DNA from: Streptomyces purpureus
Lineage (GTDB): Bacteria > Actinomycetota > Actinomycetes > Streptomycetales > Streptomycetaceae
Assembly (NCBI RefSeq): GCF_014648195.1
Contig: NZ_BMQQ01000014.1
Span: forward strand, 76,581 to 140,580
Direction: 5' to 3'
DNA: 64,000 bases
In this document: positions 25,032 to 32,743 of the stretch, piece by piece
Layout of the letters: each line of letters starts with the position of its first letter
How positions within the stretch are numbered: position 1 is the first letter of the stretch
The notes under the pieces: model-generated
What the model was told of the DNA's origin: nothing
The model's input: the letters and a program-made list of their open reading frames with translations, nothing else
Databases searched by the model: none
Translations under genes and position numbers: made by a program

Positions 25032-25147
25032 CGTGCCGACGGGCGTCGGGCCGGCGAGCGGCCGGCTCGGGCTTGGCGGGATTGCCGGGCCCGCCTGGGC
25101 GCGGGGTCCCCCGCGGGGCGGGTAGGCGCACGTGCCGACGGGCGTCG
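25032..25147. repeat. 17-bp direct repeat
   Basis: CGTGCCGACGGGCGTCG occurs at 25032-25048 and 25131-25147, 99 bp apart, in the otherwise gene-free interval 24919-25168. No role assigned. Confidence 0.6.
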
Positions 25148-25168
25148 CGGTCCGCCCGCCCCGCCCCG

Positions 25169-25918
25169 TCAGTGCGCGTCCACCGTCACCGAGAAGGAGA
25201 AGCGGTCTCCCCGGTAGCGGATCCGGGCCACGTCCACGACCCGGCCGTCCTCGTCGTAGGTCACGCCCGTGTAGTGCAGGATCGGCGACAGCAGCGGGAC
25301 CGCGAGCAGGGTCGCCGTCTCCGGGTCCGCCAGGCGTGCCTCGACCGTGTCCGTGATGCGGCTGATCCGCACGCCCACCAGGTCCCGCAGCACCTTCGTC
25401 ATCGGCCAGCGCTCCAGGTCGGCCGGGTCTATACCGGCCGCGATCTCCGGGCGTACCGCGTTCTCCGCCCAGTTGGTCGGCTCGCCCGTCTCCCCGTCGC
25501 AGCGCAGGCGCCGGTAGGCGACCACCTGCGCCGCGTCGGGGAAGTACTCGGCGAGCTCACCGGGGACGGGCTCCGGGCCGTGGCCCAGGACCTCCGTCCG
25601 CTCCCCGGACTGCTGGGCCACGATCGCGTCGATGGAGCCGAGCAGCCGGCGCGGGGCGCTGCGCCGCGCGCCGGGCTCGATGAACGTCCCGCGCCGCCGG
25701 TGCCGGCTGATCAGGCCTTCCTCCTCCAGCTCCTTGAGCGCCTGGCGCATCGTGAGCACGCTGACGCCGTAGTGCGCGGCGAGCTGCTCCTCGGTGGGCA
25801 GCCGCAGCGAGGCGTCGGGCGCGCGCCCCAGTATCGAGGCGCGCAGCGACTGCGAGACCTGATACCAGAGCGGCAGCTTGCGGTTCAGGACCAGCGAGTC
25901 GGGGGCGAAGGCGGTCAC
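25169..25918 (-). CDS. GntR-family regulator, HutC/UTRA type, next to hmgA
   Basis: 249 residues from GTG 25918 (GGAGAG upstream). N-terminal wHTH about 10-85 (LPLWYQVSQSLRASI, LPTEEQLAAHYGVSVLTMRQ, LISRHRRRGTF) and a C-terminal UTRA ligand domain about 95-245 (VVAYRRLRCDGE, LLAVPLLSPILHYTGVTYDE, RYRGDRFSFSV). It lies 44 bp downstream of hmgA on the same strand, so it probably belongs to the same transcript and senses a tyrosine-catabolic metabolite to control it. A perfect inverted repeat upstream of hmgA (27318-27341) is a candidate operator. Confidence 0.87.
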   Translation of the reverse strand: MTAFAPDSLVLNRKLPLWYQVSQSLRASILGRAPDASLRLPTEEQLAAHYGVSVLTMRQALKELEEEGLISRHRRRGTFIEPGARRSAPRRLLGSIDAIVAQQSGERTEVLGHGPEPVPGELAEYFPDAAQVVAYRRLRCDGETGEPTNWAENAVRPEIAAGIDPADLERWPMTKVLRDLVGVRISRITDTVEARLADPETATLLAVPLLSPILHYTGVTYDEDGRVVDVARIRYRGDRFSFSVTVDAH

Positions 25919-25962
25919 GGCTCTCTCCGTACGACGGCACTACGGGACACCACCAGCGGACC

Positions 25963-27288
25963 TCACGGCCGGAAGTGGCGCTCCAGACCCTGCCATACGT
26001 CGTCGTAGCCGCTCTGCAGATGGTCGGCTCCGGCGGCCTGCGCGGTCGCCGTGACCGGCCAGCGGGTCTCGAACATGAAGGCAAGGCCGTCGTCGATCTT
26101 CTGCGGCTTCAGCTCGGCGGCGCTGGCCTTGTCGAACGTGTCCCGGTCGGGGCCGTGCGCGGACATCATGTTGTGCAGCGAGCCACCGCCCGGCACGAAA
26201 CCCCCTTCTCCGGCAGTCTTCGCGTCGTACGCGCCCTCGATCAGGCCCATGTACTCGCTCATCACATTGCGGTGGAAGTACGGCGGGCGGAAGGTGTCCT
26301 CGCCGACCAGCCAGCGCGGCGCGAAGACGACGAAGTCGACGCCCGCGAGGCCGGGGGTGTCGGACGGCGAGGTCAGCACCGTGAAGATCGACGGGTCCGG
26401 GTGGTCGTAGCTGATCGAGCCGATGACGTTGAAGGTGCGCAGGTCGTAGACGTACGGCGTGTGGTTGCCGTGCCAGGCGACGACATCGAGCGGGGAGTGG
26501 CCGTAGGTCGCGGCCCAGAGGTTGCCGCAGTACTTGTTCACCACCTCGACCGGGCCCTCGACGTCCTCGTACGCGGCGCGCGGGGCCCGGAAGTCGCGGG
26601 CGTTGGCGAGGCCGTTGGCGCCGATCGGGCCCAGGTCGGGGAGCTGGAAGGGGGCGCCGTAGTTCTCGCAGACGTAGCCGCGGGCGGTCTCGTCCAGCAG
26701 CTCGACCCGGAAGCGGACGCCGCGCGGGATCAGCGCGACCTCGCCGGGGCGGGCGGCGAGCAGGCCCAGCTCGGTGCGGAGCAGCAGCCCGCCCCGCTCG
26801 GGGACGATCAGCAGCTCGCCGTCGGCGTCGCTGAACACGCGGCGGTCCATGGAGGCGTTGGCGTGGTAGAGGTGCACGGCCATGCCGGTGCGCTGGGTGG
26901 CGTCGCCGTTGCCGCCGAGCGTCCACAGGCCCGCGACGAAGTCCGTGCCCGGGGCCGGCTCCGGCAGGGGGTTCCAGCGCAGCCGGTTGGGGTCGGGGAC
27001 GGTCTCCGTGAAGGGCGCGCTGCGGAGGTGGCCGTTGTCGATCCGGGCGAACGGCGGGTGGGCCGCCGACGGGCGGATCCGGTAGAGCCACGAGCGGCGG
27101 TTGTGGGCGCGCGGCTCGGTGAACGCGCTGCCGCTCAGCTGCTCCGCGTACAGGCCGAGGGGGGCCCGCTGCGGCGAGTTCCGGCCGAGCGGCAGCGCTC
27201 CGGGGACCGCCTCCGAGCTGTGCTCGTTGCCGAATCCGGTGGAGTACTCCAGCCCTTCGGCCGTCTTTCTCGCCAGTTCCGTGGTCAT
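25963..27288 (-). CDS. hmgA: Homogentisate 1,2-dioxygenase
   Basis: 441 residues from ATG 27288 with AGGAGC upstream. The enzyme opens the ring of homogentisate to maleylacetoacetate in tyrosine and phenylalanine degradation (cytoplasmic, Fe(II)). Family segments are conserved throughout: TGFGNEHSSEAVPGALP at the N-terminus, PPYFHRNVMSEYMGLIEG with iron ligands His339 and Glu345, and GGGSLHNMMSAHGPD with His378. Length fits. The other pathway genes (maleylacetoacetate isomerase, fumarylacetoacetase, HPPD) are not in the window, so only this step plus its GntR regulator is encoded here. Confidence 0.96.
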   Translation of the reverse strand: MTTELARKTAEGLEYSTGFGNEHSSEAVPGALPLGRNSPQRAPLGLYAEQLSGSAFTEPRAHNRRSWLYRIRPSAAHPPFARIDNGHLRSAPFTETVPDPNRLRWNPLPEPAPGTDFVAGLWTLGGNGDATQRTGMAVHLYHANASMDRRVFSDADGELLIVPERGGLLLRTELGLLAARPGEVALIPRGVRFRVELLDETARGYVCENYGAPFQLPDLGPIGANGLANARDFRAPRAAYEDVEGPVEVVNKYCGNLWAATYGHSPLDVVAWHGNHTPYVYDLRTFNVIGSISYDHPDPSIFTVLTSPSDTPGLAGVDFVVFAPRWLVGEDTFRPPYFHRNVMSEYMGLIEGAYDAKTAGEGGFVPGGGSLHNMMSAHGPDRDTFDKASAAELKPQKIDDGLAFMFETRWPVTATAQAAGADHLQSGYDDVWQGLERHFRP

Positions 27289-27317
27289 CGCCCGCTCCTG
27301 TCCTGAGCCCGCACAAC

Positions 27318-27341
27318 AATCCTATGCATGACCGTAGGATT
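27318..27341. promoter_or_regulatory. Perfect inverted repeat AATCCTA-N10-TAGGATT upstream of hmgA
   Basis: Arms at 27318-27324 and 27335-27341, 30-53 bp upstream of the hmgA start and about 113 bp upstream of the divergent beta-helix gene. Position fits a GntR operator over the hmgA promoter. Confidence 0.55.
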
Positions 27342-27453
27342 CCGCGCCCGCTCCCGTCAACGGGAGCGCCGCTGGGACGTGCCGCGCGTGCGGAGGGTTC
27401 CCGTCCGTGCACGGGGGGTCCCAAAAGATGAACATTGCTCTACTCTCACCGGC

Positions 27454-29709
27454 ATGTCGTGGACTCGCAGGCTCGTTCTCGCGCTCTCGGTCCTGCTGGC
27501 GGCCCTCGCCGGCACCCTCGCCGCCGCCCCCCTCGCCCAGGCCCACGAGGAACGGCCGGTGGACTTCCCCGACGGCTCCGGCCGCGTCCCCACCCTGCGC
27601 ACGGGCGAACCGGACCTCCTCGTCTGCAAGAGCGACCGCGCCGACTTCGAGCGCCGGATCGCCGCCTTCCCGGCCGCGCTGCGCACCCGGAACCTGAACC
27701 TCTTCGCCCGCTGCCTGGCCGGCGGTCACCGCCACATCCAGCAGGCCGTCGACGCCGTGGACCGGCCCGGCATGACGATCGCGATCCTGCCCGGGCTGTA
27801 CGAGGAGGAGCCCTCACTGCCCCCGCCGACCGGCGCCTGCGCCCGGCTGAAGGCACCCCGCTCGGCGTTCGGCTACCAGGTCCTCAGCTACGCCCAGCAG
27901 AAGCAGTGCCCGCACAACCAGAACCTCGTCGCCATCCTCGGCAAGAAGGACCTCCAGATCGAGGGCACGGGCGCGGCGCGCACGGACGTCGTCATCGACG
28001 CCAAGTACCAGAAGCTCAACGCGATCCGCGCCGACGAGTCCGACGGCGTCTACTTCCGCAACTTCACCGCCCAGCGCACCACCTTCAACTCCCTCTATGT
28101 GCTGGCGGGCGACGGATTCGTCATCGACAACGTGCTGACCCGCTGGAACGACGAGTACGGCTTCCTCACCTTCGCCAGCGACCACGGCCTCTACAAGAAC
28201 TGCGAGTCCTACGGCAACGGCGACTCCGGCATCTACCCGGGCTCCGCCTCCGACATCAACAACGGCCGCGGCTACGACGTGCCCCGGTACTCGATCGAGA
28301 TCACCGGCTGCCGCAGCCATCACAACATGGTCGGCTACTCGGGCACGGCGGGCGACTCCGTCTGGGTCCACGACAACGAGTTCGACCACAACATGGGCGG
28401 CGCCTCCATGGACAGCGCCTTCCCCGGCCACCCCGGACTCCCGCAGAACCACGCCCGGTTCGAACGCAACGACATCCACGACAACAACGAGGACTACTAC
28501 CGGCACGTCGCCGACGGCACCTGCGCCAAGCCGCCCGTCGAGCGCGGCTACGAACAGGGCGTCGTCTGCCCGCAGATCTCCATGCCCCCGGGCTCCGGCA
28601 TCATCACCGCCGGCGGCAACTGGAACCTCTACGAGAACAACTGGATCTACGGTCACAAGCGCACCGCCTTCTACCTGAACGCCGTCCCCGCCTTCATCCG
28701 CGGCGAGTCCGCCTGGTCCAAGCAGGCCGACACCTCCCACCACAACCGTTACGCCGGCAACCACCTCGGCGTCGACCGCGCCGGCGCCTCCCGGCCCAAC
28801 CGCACCGACGTCTGGTGGGACGGCCAGGGCGGCGGCAACTGCTGGCAGTCCGACACCGGACCCTCCTCACCGCGCACCCTGCCCGAGTGCGGCGCCCGGC
28901 GCGGCGACGTCTCCGGCGGCTCCGACCGGCTCGCCGGCGAACCCGTCAAGCTCGTCCAACTCCTGGTCTGCGCCGACTACAACGTCCAGGAGCGCCGCCT
29001 CCCGGCGGGCTGCGACTGGTACGGCGCGCGCGGCCTCGCCCGCGTCGAGACCCAGATCGCCCTGGGGACCGCGCTGGTGCTCGGCCTCGTGGGCGCCACG
29101 CTCTGGCGCCGCCGCCTGCGTGCCAGCCGCCTCGCGGCCGTCTCCACCGCACTGGGCGCCGTGGGCCTCACCCTCGACGTCGCCGGCTCCACCCTGCCCC
29201 TGACCGCCGGATACGTACCCGCGCTCGCCCTGCTCCTCCTGGGCGCCTGGTGGACGGCCCTCGGCCTCGCCCTGCGCCCCGCCCGCCCCGCCCTCGCCTG
29301 GACCACCCTCGCCCTGGGCGCCCTCACTCTCCTCGACGCCTTCGACAAGGCGGTCCTGATGATCCCCTGGATCCCCCTGAGCCCGGCCTGGCTGCGCGGT
29401 CTGCTCGCGGCGGTGTGGGTCCTGTGGGCGGCGATCGCGGCGGCGGGGACCGGGGGAGCGGCGCCCGCCGGCCCACCGAGGGGGGTCGGCCCAGGGCCGG
29501 GCGCGGCGATGGGCGCCGAGCCGGGCGCGGCGGCAGGCGACGGGCCGGGGGCCGGCTCGGGCGCCGAGGCGGGCGCCGGCGCAGGGCGGGTGTCCGCGGC
29601 TGACGGGACGGCCGGTGGCCCGCCGGCAGCGGGTCGGCCGACCGGCGACGGGCCGTCCGGCGGTACGCCCGGGAGCACGCCCGGCGACACGTCCGGGGCG
29701 ACCTCGTGA
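27454..29709 (+). CDS. Secreted right-handed beta-helix protein with C-terminal membrane domain
   Basis: 751 residues from ATG 27454. A signal peptide (MSWTRRLVLALSVLLAALAG to AQAHEE) precedes an extracellular part with parallel beta-helix rungs (about 90-470): repeated short Asn/Asp-Gly turns such as NCESYGNGDSGIYPGSASD, EITGCRSHHNMVGYSGTAG, WVHDNEFDHNMGGA and RFERNDIHDNNEDYY, as in NosD/CASH-type proteins. Several Cys and many surface His are present. About 532-666 holds five membrane helices, then a Gly/Ala/Pro-rich tail. No ribosome binding site is evident, and TACTCT lies 7 nt before the ATG, so a leaderless mRNA is possible. The stop overlaps the next gene's upstream GTG. Confidence 0.75.
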   Translation: MSWTRRLVLALSVLLAALAGTLAAAPLAQAHEERPVDFPDGSGRVPTLRTGEPDLLVCKSDRADFERRIAAFPAALRTRNLNLFARCLAGGHRHIQQAVDAVDRPGMTIAILPGLYEEEPSLPPPTGACARLKAPRSAFGYQVLSYAQQKQCPHNQNLVAILGKKDLQIEGTGAARTDVVIDAKYQKLNAIRADESDGVYFRNFTAQRTTFNSLYVLAGDGFVIDNVLTRWNDEYGFLTFASDHGLYKNCESYGNGDSGIYPGSASDINNGRGYDVPRYSIEITGCRSHHNMVGYSGTAGDSVWVHDNEFDHNMGGASMDSAFPGHPGLPQNHARFERNDIHDNNEDYYRHVADGTCAKPPVERGYEQGVVCPQISMPPGSGIITAGGNWNLYENNWIYGHKRTAFYLNAVPAFIRGESAWSKQADTSHHNRYAGNHLGVDRAGASRPNRTDVWWDGQGGGNCWQSDTGPSSPRTLPECGARRGDVSGGSDRLAGEPVKLVQLLVCADYNVQERRLPAGCDWYGARGLARVETQIALGTALVLGLVGATLWRRRLRASRLAAVSTALGAVGLTLDVAGSTLPLTAGYVPALALLLLGAWWTALGLALRPARPALAWTTLALGALTLLDAFDKAVLMIPWIPLSPAWLRGLLAAVWVLWAAIAAAGTGGAAPAGPPRGVGPGPGAAMGAEPGAAAGDGPGAGSGAEAGAGAGRVSAADGTAGGPPAAGRPTGDGPSGGTPGSTPGDTSGATS

Positions 29710-29771
29710 CCCGGCGGGTGGGTGCGGCGGTAGCCGGTCGGGGCGCTGGAGGGTGGTGTACGTACCGGCGC

Positions 29772-30632
29772 ATGTGCGCCCGCCGGGCGGCCGGGCTCGT
29801 ACTCGCCGTCCTGGTCGTGCTCGCCGGCGCCGGGTGCGGGGGGCCGGCGTCGACCCATCACAAGCCCGGCACCAGCCACCAGGAGGCGACCGGAACCGCC
29901 GGTGCGCTCCTCGACGCCCGGGACGAGTCGGGACACCGGCTGCGGGAGGTGGCGGCCGGGGGTGCGCCGCGCGTGGAGCTCAGCGCGCGGCCCGACTCCG
30001 AGGACGGCTGGAACCTCCATCTCACGGTGGCGCACTTCCGGTTCACCCCGGAGAGCACCGGCGGCGCCGCTCTCCCGGGCCGCGGCCACGCCCACCTTCT
30101 CGTCGACGGCCGCAAGACGGCCCGGATCTACGGCCCTTGGCACCACCTCCCCGCCACCGCCCTGGCCACCCCCGGACGGCACACCCTCACCGTCCGGCTG
30201 TACGCCGACGACCACACCGCCTGGGCGGTCGCGGGCCGACCGGTGGAGGCCACGGCCACCGTCACGAAAGGCGACGGCCCGCAGGACGCCCCGCACGACG
30301 GCCCGCACGACGGCCCGCACGACGGTCCCGGCAAGAACGGCGAGGCCACGCACCCGCAACCCCCGGCGGCCGACCGTACCGTCGAGATCACCGTCACCGG
30401 CAGCACGGTCGAGCCCGCGCCCTCCCGTATCGAGGTCGAGCGTGGCGCCCGTATCGCCCTGCGGGTCACCAGCGACCGGGCCGACACCCTCCATGTCCAC
30501 GGCTACGACCGCACCACTCCGCTGCCCGCCGGCCGCCCCGCCACCCTGACGTTCACCGCCGACCGCACCGGCCTCTTCGAGGTCGAGACCCATGGTTCCG
30601 GCCTCGTCCTGACCCAGCTCGTCGTCCGGTGA
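29772..30632 (+). CDS. Lipoprotein with C-terminal cupredoxin-like domain
   Basis: 286 residues from ATG 29772; a GTG at 29706 overlapping the previous stop (GTGA) is an alternative start that would lengthen the leader. Lipobox VLAGAGC gives a lipid-anchored protein. The first domain contains GRGHAHLLVDGRKTARIYGP and WHHLPATALATPGRHTLTV, rich in exposed His; the second (about 205-286) is cupredoxin-like (RIEVERGARIALRVTSDRAD, LHVHGYDRTTPL, TGLFEVETHGSG), though the usual Cys ligand of blue copper sites is missing. A DGPHDGPHDGPHDG repeat links them. Together with its neighbours it suggests envelope metal (copper) handling; this is inference. Confidence 0.7.
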   Translation: MCARRAAGLVLAVLVVLAGAGCGGPASTHHKPGTSHQEATGTAGALLDARDESGHRLREVAAGGAPRVELSARPDSEDGWNLHLTVAHFRFTPESTGGAALPGRGHAHLLVDGRKTARIYGPWHHLPATALATPGRHTLTVRLYADDHTAWAVAGRPVEATATVTKGDGPQDAPHDGPHDGPHDGPGKNGEATHPQPPAADRTVEITVTGSTVEPAPSRIEVERGARIALRVTSDRADTLHVHGYDRTTPLPAGRPATLTFTADRTGLFEVETHGSGLVLTQLVVR

Positions 30633-30639
30633 AGCGCCC

Positions 30640-31902
30640 GTGACCCCCCTCGCCCACGGCGTCGGCTCCCAGCACGACCTGCCGATCTCGCCCTTCTACG
30701 CCTTCGCGGGCGCGTTCGCCGCGCTCTTCGTCTCCTTCCTCGCGCTCGGGCTCCTGTGGTCCGACTCCCGCTTCCAGGGCGACCGTTCGGGCCGCCCGCT
30801 CCCCAGCGCCGTCCGGCGGCTCGCCGACGCCCCGGCCACCCGCGCCGCCCTGCGCCTGCTCGGCCTCGCGGGCGCGCTGTTCGTCGTCCTGCACCTCCTC
30901 CTCGGCCCCGACGACCCCGCACGCAACCCGGCCCCCGGAGCCCTCTACGTCCTCCTCTGGGTCGGACTCATTCCCGCCTCCCTCCTCCTCGGCCCGGTCT
31001 GGCGCCTCCTCAACCCCCTGCGCACCCTCCACCGCCTCCTCCCCGCCCGTCACCCCCGCCCACTGCCACCCCGCCTCGGGCTGTGGCCGGCCGCCGCCGG
31101 GCTGCTCGCCTTCACCTGGCTCGAACTCGTCGCCCCCGAGCCCACCTCACCCCCCGTCCTCCTCGCCTTCCTCGGCGCCCACACCGCCGTCCACCTCATC
31201 GGCGCCGCCCGCCACGGCGACCGCTGGTTCGCCCACGCCGACGCCTTCGAGGTCTACTCGACCCTGCTCGCCCGGCTCTCCCCGCTCGGCCGCCGGGCCG
31301 ACGGCCAACTCGTCCTGCGTAACCCCTTCCACGGCCTCGACGCCACCCCGCCGACCCCCGGCCTCGTCGCCACCCTCTGTGTCCTGCTCGGGTCCACCGC
31401 CTACGACGGCTTCTCCGACGCCCCCAGCTGGATCACCACCGTCCAGACCTCACCCCTCGGCCGCACCCCCACCGCCACCCTCGGACTGCTCGGCGCCGTC
31501 GCCCTGGTCGCCGGCCTGTACTGCCTGTGCTCCGGGGCCGTCCGCCTGGCCGACCGCGAACTGCCCCACCCCCTCACGGCCTTCGCCCACTCCCTCCTGC
31601 CGATCGCCCTCGGCTATCTCGTCGCGCACTACACCACCCTCTTCGTGACGGAAGGGCCACGCACCGTCATGGTGGCACTCGGCACTGACAACGCCCTCGC
31701 CCCCGCCCCGCCGCTGACCCCGGGCGGCCTCGCCACCCTCCAGGTCGGCGCCGTCGTCACCGGCCACGTCGTCGGCGTCGTCGCCGCCCACGACCGCTCC
31801 GTGCGGCTGCTGCCGCCCGCCCGCGCCGTCGCCGGTCAGCTCCCCCTGCTCCTGCTGATGATCACGTACACCCTCGGCGGCATCGGCCTCCTGATCGCCT
31901 GA
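30640..31902 (+). CDS. Polytopic membrane protein, FedA-like (fenitrothion-hydrolase family label)
   Basis: 420 residues from GTG 30640, 7 bp after the lipoprotein stop. About ten membrane helices. The N-terminus HGVGSQHDLPISPFYAFAGA followed by FVSFLALGLLW, and the GPVWRLLNPLRTLHRLL segment, match an actinobacterial family that databases often call fenitrothion hydrolase (FedA), although a hydrolase activity for such an integral membrane protein is uncertain. His residues in or near helices (HLLLGPDD, HTAVHLIGAARHGD, AHYTTLFV) could bind metal. Third gene of an operon-like row after the beta-helix protein and the cupredoxin-like lipoprotein. Confidence 0.6.
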   Translation: MTPLAHGVGSQHDLPISPFYAFAGAFAALFVSFLALGLLWSDSRFQGDRSGRPLPSAVRRLADAPATRAALRLLGLAGALFVVLHLLLGPDDPARNPAPGALYVLLWVGLIPASLLLGPVWRLLNPLRTLHRLLPARHPRPLPPRLGLWPAAAGLLAFTWLELVAPEPTSPPVLLAFLGAHTAVHLIGAARHGDRWFAHADAFEVYSTLLARLSPLGRRADGQLVLRNPFHGLDATPPTPGLVATLCVLLGSTAYDGFSDAPSWITTVQTSPLGRTPTATLGLLGAVALVAGLYCLCSGAVRLADRELPHPLTAFAHSLLPIALGYLVAHYTTLFVTEGPRTVMVALGTDNALAPAPPLTPGGLATLQVGAVVTGHVVGVVAAHDRSVRLLPPARAVAGQLPLLLLMITYTLGGIGLLIA

Positions 31903-31928
31903 CCCCGCCGACCGTCCGGAACGGCATC

Positions 31929-32633
31929 ATGGACCCCGTGCCTCCGTCCCCCTCCCTCCGCCGTGCGCCCGTCCAGCAGCGCAGCGCCGAGCGCCTGGCG
32001 CGGATCCTCGACGCGTGCGCCGAACTCCTCGACGAGACCGGCTACGAGCAGCTGAGCACCCGGGCCGTCGCCATCCGCGCGGGCGTCCCGATCGGCTCGG
32101 TCTACCGCTTCTTCGGCAACAAACGGGCCATGGCCGCCGCCCTCGCCCACCGCAACCTCGACCGGTACGCCGCCCGCATCGACGCCCGCCTCGCGGCCGG
32201 GCAGCCTGTCGACGCGTACGGCGCCATCGACACCGTCCTCGACGAGTACATCGCGATGAAGCGCACCGTCCCGGGCTTCGCGCTCGTCGACTTCGGCGTC
32301 CCCGGTCCGTCCGCCGCCGACTCCGTCCCCGACCCCACACCGGAGGCCGCAAGCGAGCCCGCCCCGGCCCCCGCCCCCGCCGCCGAGCTCGAAACCCCCA
32401 CCGACGACCCCAACCACCTCGTCGCCGACCGCCTCTGCGCCCTGCTCGCCACCCACCTCGGCCGTACCCCCGACGAGACCCTCCGCCGTCAGGTCCTCGT
32501 CGCCGTCGAGGCCACCGACGCCCTGCTGCAACTCGCCTTCCGTACGGGACCGCCGGGCGACAGCGCCCTCATCGCCGAGACCCGCCGCCTGCTCCACGCC
32601 TACCTCGGGCCCCTCCTCGCCCGGACCGGCTGA
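31929..32633 (+). CDS. TetR-family regulator
   Basis: 234 residues from ATG 31929. HTH at about 15-62 (RSAERLARILDACAELLDET, LSTRAVAIRAGVPIGSVYRF, NKRAMAAALAHRNL). The middle has an unusual Pro/Ala-rich insertion (about 135-160, PTPEAASEPAPAPAPAA) between the ligand-domain helices. It follows the membrane protein by 26 bp and precedes the molybdopterin oxidoreductase; a perfect palindrome (32663-32678) lies directly between its stop and that gene, so the oxidoreductase is the likely target. Confidence 0.83.
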   Translation: MDPVPPSPSLRRAPVQQRSAERLARILDACAELLDETGYEQLSTRAVAIRAGVPIGSVYRFFGNKRAMAAALAHRNLDRYAARIDARLAAGQPVDAYGAIDTVLDEYIAMKRTVPGFALVDFGVPGPSAADSVPDPTPEAASEPAPAPAPAAELETPTDDPNHLVADRLCALLATHLGRTPDETLRRQVLVAVEATDALLQLAFRTGPPGDSALIAETRRLLHAYLGPLLARTG

Positions 32634-32662
32634 ACCGGCCGCACCGACCCCTCGCCGCCGTC

Positions 32663-32678
32663 CATACCGGTCGGTATG
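32663..32678. promoter_or_regulatory. Palindrome CATACCG-GT-CGGTATG, probable TetR operator
   Basis: Perfect 7-bp arms with a 2-bp centre, 30 bp after the TetR stop and 66 bp before the oxidoreductase ATG. Confidence 0.65.
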
Positions 32679-32743
32679 CTCGGCCGTGTTCGCGCAACCG
32701 AAGCCGCACGTCGCCGAAACGCCGCCGCCCCGGGGAGACCGTC

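Noticed and set aside
27814..28764. Reverse-strand 316-codon frame opposite the beta-helix gene
   Set aside because: Val/Gly/Asp-rich antisense shadow caused by GC-rich codons; no start signals or domain.
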